Source: GCA-003244245 sp050699595 (lineage in GTDB: Bacteria > Actinomycetota > Actinomycetes > Mycobacteriales > Pseudonocardiaceae). From it: a stretch of DNA of 64,000 bases. The stretch lies in the NCBI GenBank assembly GCA_050699595.1, contig JBOHFI010000028.1:4878-68877 (forward strand). The letters run 5' to 3'. Position numbers and translations under genes: made by a program. Shown here piece by piece: positions 1-7,548 of the stretch. The number at the start of each line of letters is the position of its first letter. Within the stretch, counting starts at the first letter, position 1. The notes beneath the pieces were generated by a model. The model was not told where the DNA came from. It was given only the letters and a program-made list of their open reading frames with translations, and searched no databases.

Positions 1-825
1 CTCACTCTGCTCGGCCACCATGAGCAGGTCCTCATCGCCCTGCCCGCGTTGCGGGCTCAGATGGCGCAGCTGCCCGACCAGCGCGCCCACAACGACCGCG
101 TGAACCCGTGGAACGCCCGGGAGGGCGTTCTGGACATCGGCCGGTTGTCCGCCGTAGCCCTGGAGCGCTGGGACGACGCGCTCGACCTCAACGACGAGAT
201 CGCCACCACCCAGCGACGGCGCGGCGCCAGCCCCCACGAGATCGCCCGCACCCGGTTCACCGATTACCTGCCCCTGCGTCACCTCGGGCGGTTCACCGAC
301 GCTGACCACCTCCTGCGCGACTGCCAGGACGCCTTCGCCACCGCCGGTGACATGACCCAGCTCGCCCTGGTCTATGGCGCCCGCGCCGATCTGGAAGACA
401 CCCGGCACCACCCGGTCGACGCCGCCGACCTCCAGCGCACCTCGCTGCGCCTGCGCTACCTCCGCCCCGACCCCCGCGAGATCTCCACAGCGCACCACAC
501 CCTCGCCGACTACCTGTCCCGCGCCGCCGGGGACCCCGCCGAGCAACGCGCCCACCGCCTCACCGCCGCACTCCTCAACCACCTCACCGGCGACACCCGC
601 GAACTCACCAGGACACTCCAGATACTGGCCGGCGAGCTCCGCGGCGACGCCGGCTGTCCCGGTACACCGGCGCTTCCCACGACCCTGGCCGAGGTCACCC
701 GCCTGGTCGACGCCGATGACGGGATCCGTCTCGGCGATCTCGTGGCCATTCTGTGCCCCGACCCCGCCACCGCCGAGCACTCCCTGACCGACCTGTTAAC
801 GATCTTGATCAGGTACCTCGCGTAG
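1..825 (+). CDS. TPR-rich protein, 5' end outside window
   Basis: The reading frame is open from base 1, so the gene starts upstream; the first internal start codon is a TTG at 49 and the stop is at 823-825. The protein is helical with repeated Ala/Leu/Asp/Arg patterns typical of tetratricopeptide repeats (for example around the LALVYGARADLED and ISTAHHTLADYL segments), as found in the C-terminal halves of actinobacterial NB-ARC/CHAT/XRE signalling proteins. Nothing catalytic is visible in the part present. Which N-terminal domain it carried cannot be told. Third-position GC is high throughout, as expected of a real gene. I am confident it is coding, less so of the TPR label. Confidence 0.6.
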   Translation, partial: LTLLGHHEQVLIALPALRAQMAQLPDQRAHNDRVNPWNAREGVLDIGRLSAVALERWDDALDLNDEIATTQRRRGASPHEIARTRFTDYLPLRHLGRFTDADHLLRDCQDAFATAGDMTQLALVYGARADLEDTRHHPVDAADLQRTSLRLRYLRPDPREISTAHHTLADYLSRAAGDPAEQRAHRLTAALLNHLTGDTRELTRTLQILAGELRGDAGCPGTPALPTTLAEVTRLVDADDGIRLGDLVAILCPDPATAEHSLTDLLTILIRYLA

Positions 826-844
826 CCAGGATAGGACGGGGGTC

Positions 845-1327
845 GTGCGGGTCGGCTCAGCAGGACGTTGTCCGCTCGGATATCGGCGTGGACGAGTGTG
901 TCGCCGGTCAGGGCCCCCAGCCCTCGATCAGCCAGCGCGCGGAGTTCGTCCAGATGTCGTGCGGCCCACGGGTGAAGATCGGCGGGGGGATCAGCGGAGA
1001 TGCGGTGCCAGCCTCCGAAGTTCTCGGCGAGTAAGTCAGCCGCCGTCGTCAGACCGGGCAGTGGCGGTGGGGTCAGCGACTCCGCGAGGTCGTCCGCGCC
1101 TCTTGGCGGTGCAATTCGGGACTGCGCTCGTTCTGCGCCGGACTCACCGCTTTCACGAACGCGCGCCTGCCGTCGGCGGTCCGGACCCGGTCGGCCGTTC
1201 CGGGCGAGAACCCGCCGACTTGCGACACCGCCTCGACGACGACACCCCCCACAATCACCTCCACGTCGCTACGGACCTCGTGCGGGAGCTCGGCCCACCC
1301 GATCCGCACGCCCGACGCACTGGTCAT
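845..1327 (-). pseudogene. Aminoglycoside-phosphotransferase-family pseudogene
   Basis: The minus strand shows two pieces of one APH/choline-kinase-like enzyme. The N-terminal part starts at ATG 1327 and carries GGFSPGTADRVRTADGRR followed by the ATP-lysine region AFVKAVSP. A stop in that frame falls at 1073. A second piece in another frame (about 845-1110) reads LPGLTTAADLLAENFGGWH and then the catalytic loop LTGDTLVHADIRADNVLL, where the HxDxxxxN pattern of the family (H, D, N) is visible. The stretch between them, normally well over 60 residues, is missing, and the C-terminus after NVLL is also lost. I read this as an internal deletion plus truncation; it cannot make a functional kinase. 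Confidence 0.7.
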
Positions 1328-1429
1328 GCACGAGATGCCGGCATCCAACCCCGCGCTGCCGCAGCCGCTTCTCGCAGCTCTTGCGCACGATTACGAGCAC
1401 TGGGGTTGATGATCGCCGAAGACGTCATG

Positions 1430-1831
1430 TCAGCCTTGTCTCCGATGGCGAACACGGTCCGCTGAGACCACGTAACGCACCCGTTGCTCGCCTTCGTTGC
1501 GGAAGGGGTACCGATCCTGGCCGAGGTATTTCTTGGCTAGCCGGTCGATCTGCTCATCCGCGCCGTCGGTGGTGCGGGTCGCGGTGCCGCGAACCTCGAC
1601 GTAGTCGTAGGGGTTGTCCTGCGCGAAAACGACGACAGTGACATGCGGGTCGGCATCGAGATTCCTCGGCCAGCGCCGCCCGACGGCGCTGTTGACCTGG
1701 AGAGCCCCGTCAGCGACCTCCTGCCACACGACGGTGCTGTGGATGGATCCGTCCGGGTTGACGGTCGAGATCACGGCATGGTTGGGCGCGTCCAGCAACG
1801 CCTTCACGGCAGGGTCGTCGAGAGTCGCCAT
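1430..1831 (-). CDS. PPOX-class F420-dependent oxidoreductase
   Basis: A 133-residue protein of the pyridoxamine-phosphate-oxidase-like split-barrel family, in the F420-using actinobacterial branch. Visible family features are the first strand HAVISTVNPDGSIHSTVVW, the central NLDADPHVTVVV block, DYVEVRGTA, and the C-terminal LAKKYLGQDRYPF block. I chose ATG at 1831 (MATLDDPAVKALL) because this is the normal family N-terminus; the longer open frame upstream is proline- and arginine-rich and unlikely to be translated. These enzymes reduce or oxidise small substrates with F420H2; the substrate here is unknown. It stands alone between two decayed genes. Confidence 0.85.
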   Translation of the reverse strand: MATLDDPAVKALLDAPNHAVISTVNPDGSIHSTVVWQEVADGALQVNSAVGRRWPRNLDADPHVTVVVFAQDNPYDYVEVRGTATRTTDGADEQIDRLAKKYLGQDRYPFRNEGEQRVRYVVSADRVRHRRQG

Positions 1832-1910
1832 GCACCCGAGCCTACGACCGCACCCCTGAAGCTCGGTGAGCGACCGGCGCCGTTCGGCACGGTCTCGGCA
1901 TGCGCAACCC

Positions 1911-2340
1911 CTAGGAGGCTGCGCTGGTGTCCACACCGCGGGGCCGCCCGCTACGCGGCTGAGGCTGTTCGCTGACGCGTTGGGACGGTGTGTTCGACGA
2001 AGACGGGTCCAGGTCGCCACGAAACCTCGTCGCTTCGCCGACTATCAGGCGGGGAATCTTGAATAGTAGGATTGCTCCTGAGCGAATTTCACACGGCGAT
2101 AAGGCAGTATACAACGTCATGTTGCCGTAGGGCTCCCGGCGACCGCCATTCCGCAGGCAGGAAATCTCGCCGCGCGCAATCGGGTCGCCCCTCTGAACCC
2201 GCTCATTATGGCCAGATGTCGACAGCGTATCTCCACGGGCGAGTACGGCCCCGATCGGCACTCCACCTTCGGACAGCGACTCCCGAGCTTCATGGATGGC
2301 GATTTCCATTCAGTCGCATGGCTGACTCGTGCAAGGCCAT
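1911..2340 (-). pseudogene. Decayed nucleoside/cytosine deaminase
   Basis: The minus strand encodes a CDA-fold deaminase of the cytosine/guanine deaminase type that has lost function. The N-terminus MALHESAMRL (ATG at 2340) runs into a TGA, while the continuation EIAIHEARESLSEGGVPIGAV lies one frame over, so there is a frameshift near 2310. The zinc motif normally H(A/G)E reads RGE here (His lost), and the normal PCxxC reads SPCEIRSG (second Cys lost). The remaining ILLFKIPRLIVGE block is recognisable, after which the C-terminus is unrelated sequence. Two of three zinc ligands missing plus a frameshift make this a clear pseudogene. Confidence 0.75.
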
Positions 2341-2342
2341 GG

Positions 2343-2480
2343 TCATCGTGCCACCTGCGCGATCCGGCGTTGGCTCACGCCCTGGCGTCCGAGGAGCCGG
2401 TAGACGGTGGCGATGTCGCGGGCGGTCAGCGCGGCGCGCATCTCGTCGCTGTCGAAGAACTCGGCCTCGATCGGACTCAC
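2343..2480 (-). pseudogene. Truncated XRE-type regulator, N-terminal stub
   Basis: A GTG at 2480, preceded by a good ribosome site (GGGAGG, 9 nt upstream), opens a 45-codon frame that reads IEAEFFDSDEMRAAL, then ARDIATVYRLL and GVSQRRIAQVAR before a TGA. This is the start of a common actinobacterial XRE/TPR regulator family, cut in the middle of its helix-turn-helix where the family normally continues with TGQSQSEVS. The stop directly abuts the start of the decayed deaminase on the same strand. The intact translation start with a missing body suggests a deletion joined the two genes. Confidence 0.6.
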
Positions 2481-2587
2481 CGATGGTTACCTCCCTCTCT
2501 GGGTGTGGAGGCACCTGGTGCCGGGGATTCGGGGAGCTGCACGCGGATAAGCAGTCGTTGCTTTTGCCCGCGCCCGCCGCCTCTCTC

Positions 2588-4091
2588 ATGGGTTTGAGGA
2601 CCTTGCGGCGCAGCCTGGGTTTGCGCCTGGCCACCTACCGCCACGCGGCCGGTGTCTCGCAACCCGAGTTGGCTCACGCTCTCGGTCGGACTCGGACCAC
2701 GATCTCGAAGGTCGAGCACGGCACGCGCGGGATGCCCGAGGAGCAGTGGAAGATCACCGACGAGGTGTGCCGTGCTGAGGGTGCCCTGGTGAGCGAGCAC
2801 GCCACACTGGCGCAGGCCGAGCAGGACTACCGTTGGTCGGTGGCGCACCCAGCAGCGTCAGGCGCGGCAAGCGGCGGCGCAGGCCGGCGCGGATGCCCTC
2901 CGGGCCTCGCCCCCACACGCGGGGGAGCGTGGCCAGGTGGGTGGGCTCGATGCATGGCCGCAGACGAGAGGTGTGGGCAGTGAGTTGGCCGAGGAGTTAA
3001 TGCGGGAGGTGGTCGCGACATTGGCGCGGTCCCTGGGTCGTCGCGAGGCGCTGCGCGTCGCCAGATGGGCGCTGGCGGCCATGGGTCTGTCTGGCCTGGA
3101 TGCTGACGAGTGCGCCCGGGTAGCACAGGCCCTGGACACTCCGCATCGGGTAGACCCCCATGTGGTGAATAACCTGGCGACCACGCTGGCCTATTGCAAG
3201 CGTCAAGAAGACACGCTCGGGCCGTGTGAGGTGCTGGATACGGTCGTTGCGCAGCATGGGATTGTGCGTCGTCTGCTGAAGGGTGGCTGCTCGGAGGGGT
3301 TACGCAGGTCGCTGAAGACGGTGGACAGCAACATGGCAACCACGATCGGTCACTACTTCCTGGATATGGGCCACCCTGACGGGGCCACACGCTACTTCGA
3401 GCGTGCCCGCCGAGCCGGTCACGACGCCCGTAACCCGGCGTGCGCCGCTTACGCGGCGTGCTGGGCAAGTTTTGCGGCATTCGAGCGCGGGGACACGCCC
3501 GCCGCGCTGGACGCCGCCGCCGCTGCGCGTAGCCTGGCCGCGCGCGCTGATGATGTCCGGCTTAAAGCCTTGGCCGAACTGCGAGCTGCCGGAGCCTATG
3601 CGCTGGACGGCCAGTTCGGGCCGTGTCTGGCCGCGTGCGCACGGGCTCGGGAGTTCCTCGCCAGTGCAACTGCGGGTGCCCCCGAGTCACTGGCGTACTG
3701 GGTGAACGAGGGCACGCTGGACAAGGATCGCAGCAGATTTCTCTCACTGCTGGGCAAGCCACGACAGGCCGTCGAAGCCGCAACCCGTGCTTTAGCGCGG
3801 TACGAGCGCACCCCTTATGCGCACAGCCGCGCATTCTGTGAGGTGAAACTCGGCAACGGGCTCGTGCTGTCCAAGGAGATCCCCGAGGCCGCGCGGGCGC
3901 TCGGTGACGTGGCCAGATTCGCGAGCCTCTCGCCACGGCTCACAGCGGAACTCCACACCACCCGAGGCCTGATGCAACCCCGGGAGAACACCCAAGCCGT
4001 CACCGCACTCGATGCCAGGCTGGAAGCGTACGGAATCATACCCACCGCCGCGCCGCTCTGGCGGCCCGGGAGTTCTGGTCCGAGTAGCTGA
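2588..4091 (+). pseudogene. XRE-TPR regulator split by a frameshift
   Basis: ATG at 2588 begins an XRE helix-turn-helix (SLGLRLATYRHAAGVSQPEL, then ALGRTRTTISKVEHG). That frame leaves the gene at about 2840 and dies at 2983. The rest of the protein, starting QQRQARQAAAQAGADALRA and running through TPR-like helices (RYFERARRAGHDARNPACAA, ALDAAAAARSLAARADDVRL) to the stop at 4091, is in another frame. At the junction the DNA reads TGGTCGGTGG where a single TGGTGG would keep frame, so a 4-nt gain explains the break. With the frame restored the gene has the normal length for this family. A sequencing error is possible but neighbouring genes are also decayed. Confidence 0.7.
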
Positions 4092-4148
4092 ACAACCGCG
4101 ACTCCTGATATGGGTTGTCGCCGTATCCGGGCGTGTGCTGAAGATCGT

Positions 4149-4300
4149 TCAGCGTGTCTCCCATGGGGTGAGTGGGGTGATGAAGTCCAGGCGGGTACGG
4201 TCTGCGAGGTATTGAGCGTCTGAGATCTCCACGCGCCGTCCGTGCTGGTCGAGGGAGATTCGCCGGCAACTCAGCATGGGCACACCAGGGTGGAGGTCCC
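4149..4300 (-). pseudogene. GntR-family regulator remnant (UTRA C-terminus)
   Basis: The frame closing at 4149 reads HPGVPMLSCRRISLDQHGRR and VEISDAQYLADRTRLDF, which matches the last strands of the UTRA ligand-binding domain of GntR/HutC regulators, and ends naturally after TPLTPWETR. The N-terminal winged helix and most of UTRA are missing: upstream the sequence switches abruptly to an integrase tail on the other strand at about 4300. GntR regulators of the KorSA type are standard parts of actinomycete integrative conjugative elements, so this fits a rotted element end. Confidence 0.6.
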
Positions 4301-4304
4301 ACCC

Positions 4305-4430
4305 CCGCCGCACGTGGTCCAGGCGATCGCCAGACACACGGACCTCGACATGACGATGAGGATCTACGCACACACCGACCTCGACACGATGCGCGAGGCT
4401 CTCGACAAGATCGATTGGGATGCGGAGTGA
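4305..4430 (+). pseudogene. Tyrosine integrase, C-terminal remnant (outer element)
   Basis: The frame ending at 4430 reads PPHVVQAIARHTDLDMTMRI followed by YAHTDLDTMREALDKIDWD. This is the end of a phage-type tyrosine recombinase: the second histidine of the active site (ARHTD) and the nucleophilic tyrosine (RIYAHT) are present, while the earlier Arg and Lys boxes are gone. It lies 88 bp left of the partial tRNA-Ser repeat at 4519, the usual place for an integrase beside its att site. Confidence 0.65.
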
Positions 4431-4518
4431 GCAGCCGTTGCTACATGACTGCTACATCCAGGTGTCGAGGTAGTCACCTCGGTGACCATGCGAAGCTCCA
4501 TAGTGCCTGGTCAGAGGG

Positions 4519-4573
4519 GCGGAAGCGGAGGGATTCGAACCCACGGTGCCTCTCGGCACGCTCGCTTTCAAGG
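4519..4573. repeat. Partial tRNA-Ser repeat, att-site copy
   Basis: These 55 bases repeat the 3' portion of the tRNA-Ser gene at 7452-7506 in the same orientation with two mismatches (CT versus TG in the variable-arm region). A 3' tRNA fragment at a distance from the intact gene is the signature of site-specific integration by a tyrosine recombinase. Here it is the distal att site of the element that ends at the tRNA. Confidence 0.85.
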
Positions 4574-4817
4574 TCCGGGACACGCCGACCGGCGGCGACC
4601 ACCTGGGCAGTATGGGCAGCTCACCCGCTTGGTGCGTTCGCCCGCGACCGTCGCCGACCACGAGCGAACGCCACCACGAATGCAACCGCCTCCGGCCCCT
4701 CCCCCGCTCTGCTGCGTGTTGAGCCGCCGCCGGACTCCACTGCTACGGAGGACTAGCAGTGGGCGCTGTTGCGTTGTGCGAAGCGGCGGCAGTCTGGATC
4801 CCGTTCCCGTGGTCTGA

Positions 4818-4979
4818 TCAGATCGCCTGGGTCAGCTCGGTGAAGGCAGCCACCACCCGCAGCGTTGCGGGTTCCTCGGTTCCGAGTTCGTAGTGGCCGT
4901 GGCGGATGTTCTGGACGAACGCGTGCCCGGTGGTGATCACTCGCGCGCAGCGGAGCTGTTTGAGCCCGCACATCGGTCG
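4818..4979 (-). pseudogene. DDE transposase C-terminal remnant (IS6-like)
   Basis: The minus strand reads RPMCGLKQLRCARVITTGHA followed by FVQNIRHGHYELGTEEPATL and VVAAFTELTQAI before a TGA at 4818. This matches the C-terminal tail of actinobacterial IS6-family DDE transposases (RPMRGLK...HAL.QN.RRGHYEL pattern). The catalytic DDE core upstream is absent. The assignment to IS6 is from memory of the family pattern. Confidence 0.5.
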
Positions 4980-5038
4980 CGCCAACTGTAGCCCGATCGC
5001 TGCTATATCGGGACGCCTCCGTGCCCTGGTAACGCGTC

Positions 5039-5099
5039 CGCGACTTGCTACCGCGCCCCGTAGGGAATCTACGCGACTTGTTACCGCGTCCCGTAAGGG
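5039..5099. repeat. Two-copy 33-bp tandem repeat
   Basis: The segment CGCGACTTGCTACCGCG at 5039 recurs as CGCGACTTGTTACCGCG at 5072, each followed by CCCGTAGGG or CCCGTAAGGG. The period is 33 bp and the copies differ at three or four positions. They lie just downstream of the antitoxin-like gene and just upstream of the transposase tail. They could be integration-host or recombinase binding sites, or transposon-end debris. Confidence 0.5.
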
Positions 5100-5102
5100 T
5101 CA

Positions 5103-5444
5103 TCAGGCGGACTCGCGAAGGACCCGTCGAGCGATCTGCTCGACCTGCTCGACGGTGAGCACCGTCGCGGCGCCGCCTAGCAGGGCGTCGCGTAGGAGCC
5201 GACGAATCAGCGCCGACGGTGACACCTGCTCGGCGGTCGCACGCGCTCTGAGCTGTGTGTCCAGTTCACGGGTGATGCGCAGCGAGAACGCTACATCCAG
5301 CGCCGCGGCGTTCTCGGCCGCCTCGATCTCTGCGGCCTCCGCCTCCTCCTCGCCGTACTCCTCTCGCACCGCCCGCACCTCGGCTGCTAAGGTATCCTCG
5401 TCGTAACGGGTGTTCGTGTCATCGCTGCCTCGCTCGTATGTCAT
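5103..5444 (-). CDS. Ribbon-helix-helix-type antitoxin-like protein
   Basis: A 113-residue acidic protein. The N-terminal half (residues about 15-48) is very rich in Glu and Ala and is probably disordered or helical. The following segment LDVAFSLRITRELDTQLRAR then SPSALIRRLLRDAL has the strand-helix-helix spacing of CopG/Arc DNA-binding antitoxins, and VEQVEQIARRVLRESA closes the protein. Its ATG at 5444 overlaps the ancestral end of the preceding toxin-like gene in an ATGA junction, typical of coupled toxin-antitoxin genes. Such proteins normally neutralise the partner toxin and repress the operon. Confidence 0.65.
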   Translation of the reverse strand: MTYERGSDDTNTRYDEDTLAAEVRAVREEYGEEEAEAAEIEAAENAAALDVAFSLRITRELDTQLRARATAEQVSPSALIRRLLRDALLGGAATVLTVEQVEQIARRVLRESA

Positions 5445-5742
5445 GGCCAGGCCTGCCCTTCGTAGTCACGCAGATCGGTGCCGCTCTCTTCCACGCCGTA
5501 ACCCCGGCGTGCGCGCCACCGGTGGCGATAATCGTGATGACGAACCCAGCGCTCGGCGAGTAGCCGATGATCCGTACAGCACCGGTGCGGCTCTTTGGAT
5601 CAGGGTCACGTTCGACCCGGCGCGGATCCGTCGCCGCCTCCAACGTCCACGCGGGCTGGATGTTCACCGCGCCGGGGTAGCGGTCACTGCGCCGGCGGAT
5701 GTACTCCGCGTCCGCGTCTCGCCACCACAGGTCATCCACCAC
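5419..5742 (-). CDS. Toxin-like partner protein, C-terminus frameshifted
   Basis: Starts at GTG 5742 (a second GTG follows directly). It reads DDLWWRDADAEYIRRRSDRY, then PAWTLEAATDPRRVERDPDP and RTGAVRIIGYSPSAGFVITI, a small-protein family that sits beside CopG-type antitoxins in actinobacteria. After TAWK the expected ending ESGTDLRDYEGQAWP lies in the next frame and would stop inside the ATGA that starts the antitoxin gene; in the actual frame translation runs on to 5419. The last 20 or so residues are therefore abnormal. Toxic activity (possibly RNase) is inferred only from the pairing. Confidence 0.55.
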   Translation of the reverse strand: MVDDLWWRDADAEYIRRRSDRYPGAVNIQPAWTLEAATDPRRVERDPDPKSRTGAVRIIGYSPSAGFVITIIATGGAHAGVTAWKRAAPICVTTKGRPGHDIRARQR

Positions 5743-5746
5743 ATGA

Positions 5747-5757
5747 TTGTCTCACAA
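5747..5757. promoter_or_regulatory. Possible operator of the toxin-antitoxin pair
   Basis: TTGTCTCACAA is an inverted repeat (TTGT, 3-nt centre, ACAA) four bases upstream of the toxin-like start codon on the minus strand. Autorepressing ribbon-helix-helix antitoxins bind such short palindromes over their own promoter. The palindrome is short, so it could be chance. Confidence 0.3.
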
Positions 5758-6011
5758 CGTCTTACGGCGACGTCTGCGGCGAGTGTTCAAGCAGCGATGA
5801 GATCGTGCGTGGCGTGGCGGCAGCGGCACTCGCTGGAGCGCGGCCGGGCTACGTGATCCGCTCACCGCGCGTGCCGCACGACTGCTGGGCCGCCCCACCG
5901 GGAAGGACATCACCCGGGCCACTCACCGGCCCAGCGCCACTCTATATTAGATTCACTTGAGGTATTCTGCAGGATAGTGAACTCACCGCTTCCATCGTTC
6001 CAGGGTCTGTA

Positions 6012-6782
6012 GTGAGCGTCGAAGCCGATCTGGTCCTGGGCTCGTACTCGAAGTGGCTGAAAAGTACGTCCAAGGTAGAAGTGCCGGAAAGCGGAGTGAC
6101 CGAGCTCACGACGCCGTTTTTAGATCGTCACAATGATCACTTGCAGATCTACGCCGAAAAACGATCTCCCGACCTTTTTCTTCTGACCGACGATGGCTAT
6201 ATCGTGGCCGAACCGAAGTCGAGCGGAGTGGGCAGCCGGGGGCCGAGGCGGGAGGAGCTGCTGGGACGCCTCTTGGCTGGTCACGGCGTTGCCCTCCGGG
6301 AGTCGGAGCTCCAGATCGAGGCCAGCGCCAGCAACCTGGGTCAACGGATTCATGGCCTGGTGCAGGCGATGATCAGTGTAGACGACATGTTCATGCTGGC
6401 GCAGCCGGCGGTTCAGGGAATCTTCGCGGAAGACGTCGGCAAGTTCTTGGATGATCACGGCGTGCGTTACGCGCCTCACGTTAAGTTCGGCGGCCGTAGC
6501 GGATTAGACCATCTGATGGATTTCGTTATCCCCAAGTCGAGATCTGCTCCCGAAAGAGTGCTGCAAGTGCTTAACACTCCACGTCGGGATCGTGTTGACA
6601 GCCTTTTGTTCGCTGTTGGTGACACGAAGCCGTCCCGGGGTGGCGACGTCGCATACTACGCTCTGGTGAACGATTCACGGCGCAAGGTGCAGCCGGAGAT
6701 CCTGCACGCCCTGGCCGAGTATTCGGTGAAGGCTCGTGCTTGGTCTGACCGAGATGAGCTCGTTGGCCAGCTGGCGGCCTGA
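6012..6782 (+). CDS. DUF1828/DUF1829 domain protein
   Basis: A 256-residue protein starting at GTG 6012. The N-terminal half (about residues 25-120) has the DUF1828 look: strands ending DHLQIYAEKRSPDLFLLTDD and GYIVAEP, then the helix-rich ELLGRLLAGHGVAL block. The C-terminal half (about 150-250, KFLDDHGVRYAPHVKFGG, then HLMDFVIPKSRSAPERVLQV) corresponds to DUF1829, which has a nuclease-like strand pattern but no proven activity. It is the only complete cargo gene of the tRNA-Ser element besides the toxin-antitoxin pair. An AT-rich stretch (TATATTAG at about 5942) upstream may hold its promoter. A phage-defence or anti-restriction role is plausible from its mobile context but unproven. Confidence 0.65.
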   Translation: MSVEADLVLGSYSKWLKSTSKVEVPESGVTELTTPFLDRHNDHLQIYAEKRSPDLFLLTDDGYIVAEPKSSGVGSRGPRREELLGRLLAGHGVALRESELQIEASASNLGQRIHGLVQAMISVDDMFMLAQPAVQGIFAEDVGKFLDDHGVRYAPHVKFGGRSGLDHLMDFVIPKSRSAPERVLQVLNTPRRDRVDSLLFAVGDTKPSRGGDVAYYALVNDSRRKVQPEILHALAEYSVKARAWSDRDELVGQLAA

Positions 6783-6957
6783 CGAGCGGAGAGGGCGCAG
6801 GCGTGGCTCGGAAAGCAAGCTCGCACCCAGCCCACCGGCCGACGGCCAGAACGCCGCAGCTCTTGACCTGGCAGTCCGCTGGCACGGCAGGGAGTGCCGG
6901 ACGAGCAGCCTGATCAGCGGTTAGGCGCTTACGAGGTGGCCGTCCCCTGCGAGACTT

Positions 6958-7184
6958 GCGAGTGGAAGCGGTCACTTGAGCGAGCAGGAGTGCCGGAACG
7001 CCGGTTGCACGACGCTCGGCATACGGCCGCCACGGTGCTGCTTGGAGTGCCGGATCGGGCGGTGATGGACGTCATGGAGTGGGCGCAGGTCACCATGACC
7101 AAGCGCTATCAGCACATCACCAGCGAGCCGACGACCATGATCGCCGACCGCACCGAACTCACCGCCCTGCTCCACGGCCACTAA
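6958..7184 (+). pseudogene. Tyrosine integrase, C-terminal remnant (inner element)
   Basis: The open frame from 6894 becomes integrase-like at about 6958: LERAGVPERRLHDARHTAAT carries the HxxR active-site box, VPDRAVMDVMEWAQVTMT follows, and KRYQHIT supplies the catalytic tyrosine. The core-binding domain and the first Arg/Lys boxes are missing. The LLLLGVP run usual in this family is shortened to VLLGVP. The stub lies 267 bp from the tRNA-Ser repeat, the expected neighbour of an attachment site. Confidence 0.65.
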
Positions 7185-7451
7185 CACCCGCTGCGTACCT
7201 ACCCCCGCCTCAAGGTGAGTAATCCGACTACTGGACCAGACCCACTCGCGCGCGGGCTTGCGACAGCTACGGGACAAACTCGACGAACACCAGGTGGGAC
7301 CGGGCGCCTGACAATGGACCGCGCAGCCCGGGCCTCACCTGGCCCCCGAACTGCCGATGTACACGCCTCAACGTCTCCAGAAACGCAACCGCCAGCACGA
7401 ACGTCGGGGGAAGCGACCGCGCCCAGCCCGACATTCGTGCAGGTCAGCACT

Positions 7452-7506
7452 GCGGAAGCGGAGGGATTCGAACCCACGGTGCCTTGCGGCACGCTCGCTT
7501 TCAAGG
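7452..7506. repeat. tRNA-Ser 3' segment, att-site copy inside the tRNA gene
   Basis: This is the intact-side partner of the repeat at 4519-4573 (53 of 55 bases identical). It covers the acceptor 3' strand, T arm, variable arm and the 3' side of the anticodon stem of tRNA-Ser, so integration keeps the tRNA gene whole. Confidence 0.85.
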
Positions 7507-7537
7507 CGAGTGCATTAGACCGCTCTGCCACGCTTCC
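7453..7537 (-). tRNA. tRNA-Ser (anticodon UGA)
   Basis: The minus strand folds as an 85-nt class II tRNA. The acceptor stem GGAAGCG pairs with CGCTTCC and is followed by discriminator G, as expected for serine. The anticodon stem CTCGC/GCGAG encloses the loop CTTGAAA, giving anticodon TGA. A long variable arm (GTGCC GCAA GGCAC) and the T loop GTTCGAATC are present. CCA is not encoded. It lies 11 nt downstream of the hypothetical gene 7549-8523 on the same strand. Confidence 0.95.
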
Positions 7538-7548
7538 CGTCAGCCACG

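Larger units (their letters stand above)
4574..7451. mobile_element. 2.9 kb integrative-element remnant at tRNA-Ser
   Basis: Bounded by direct repeats of the tRNA-Ser 3' end, with an integrase stub (6958-7184) beside the tRNA-proximal repeat. Contents are a transposase tail, a 33-bp tandem repeat, a toxin-antitoxin-like pair, a DUF1828/DUF1829 protein and the integrase tail. A second integrase stub immediately left of the outer repeat shows that another element had used the same site. No replication or transfer genes remain, so neither element can move by itself. Confidence 0.75.

Noticed and set aside
5406..5856. Long plus-strand open frames across the toxin-antitoxin region
   Set aside because: They are antisense shadows of the minus-strand pair; no ribosome site and no family-like sequence.
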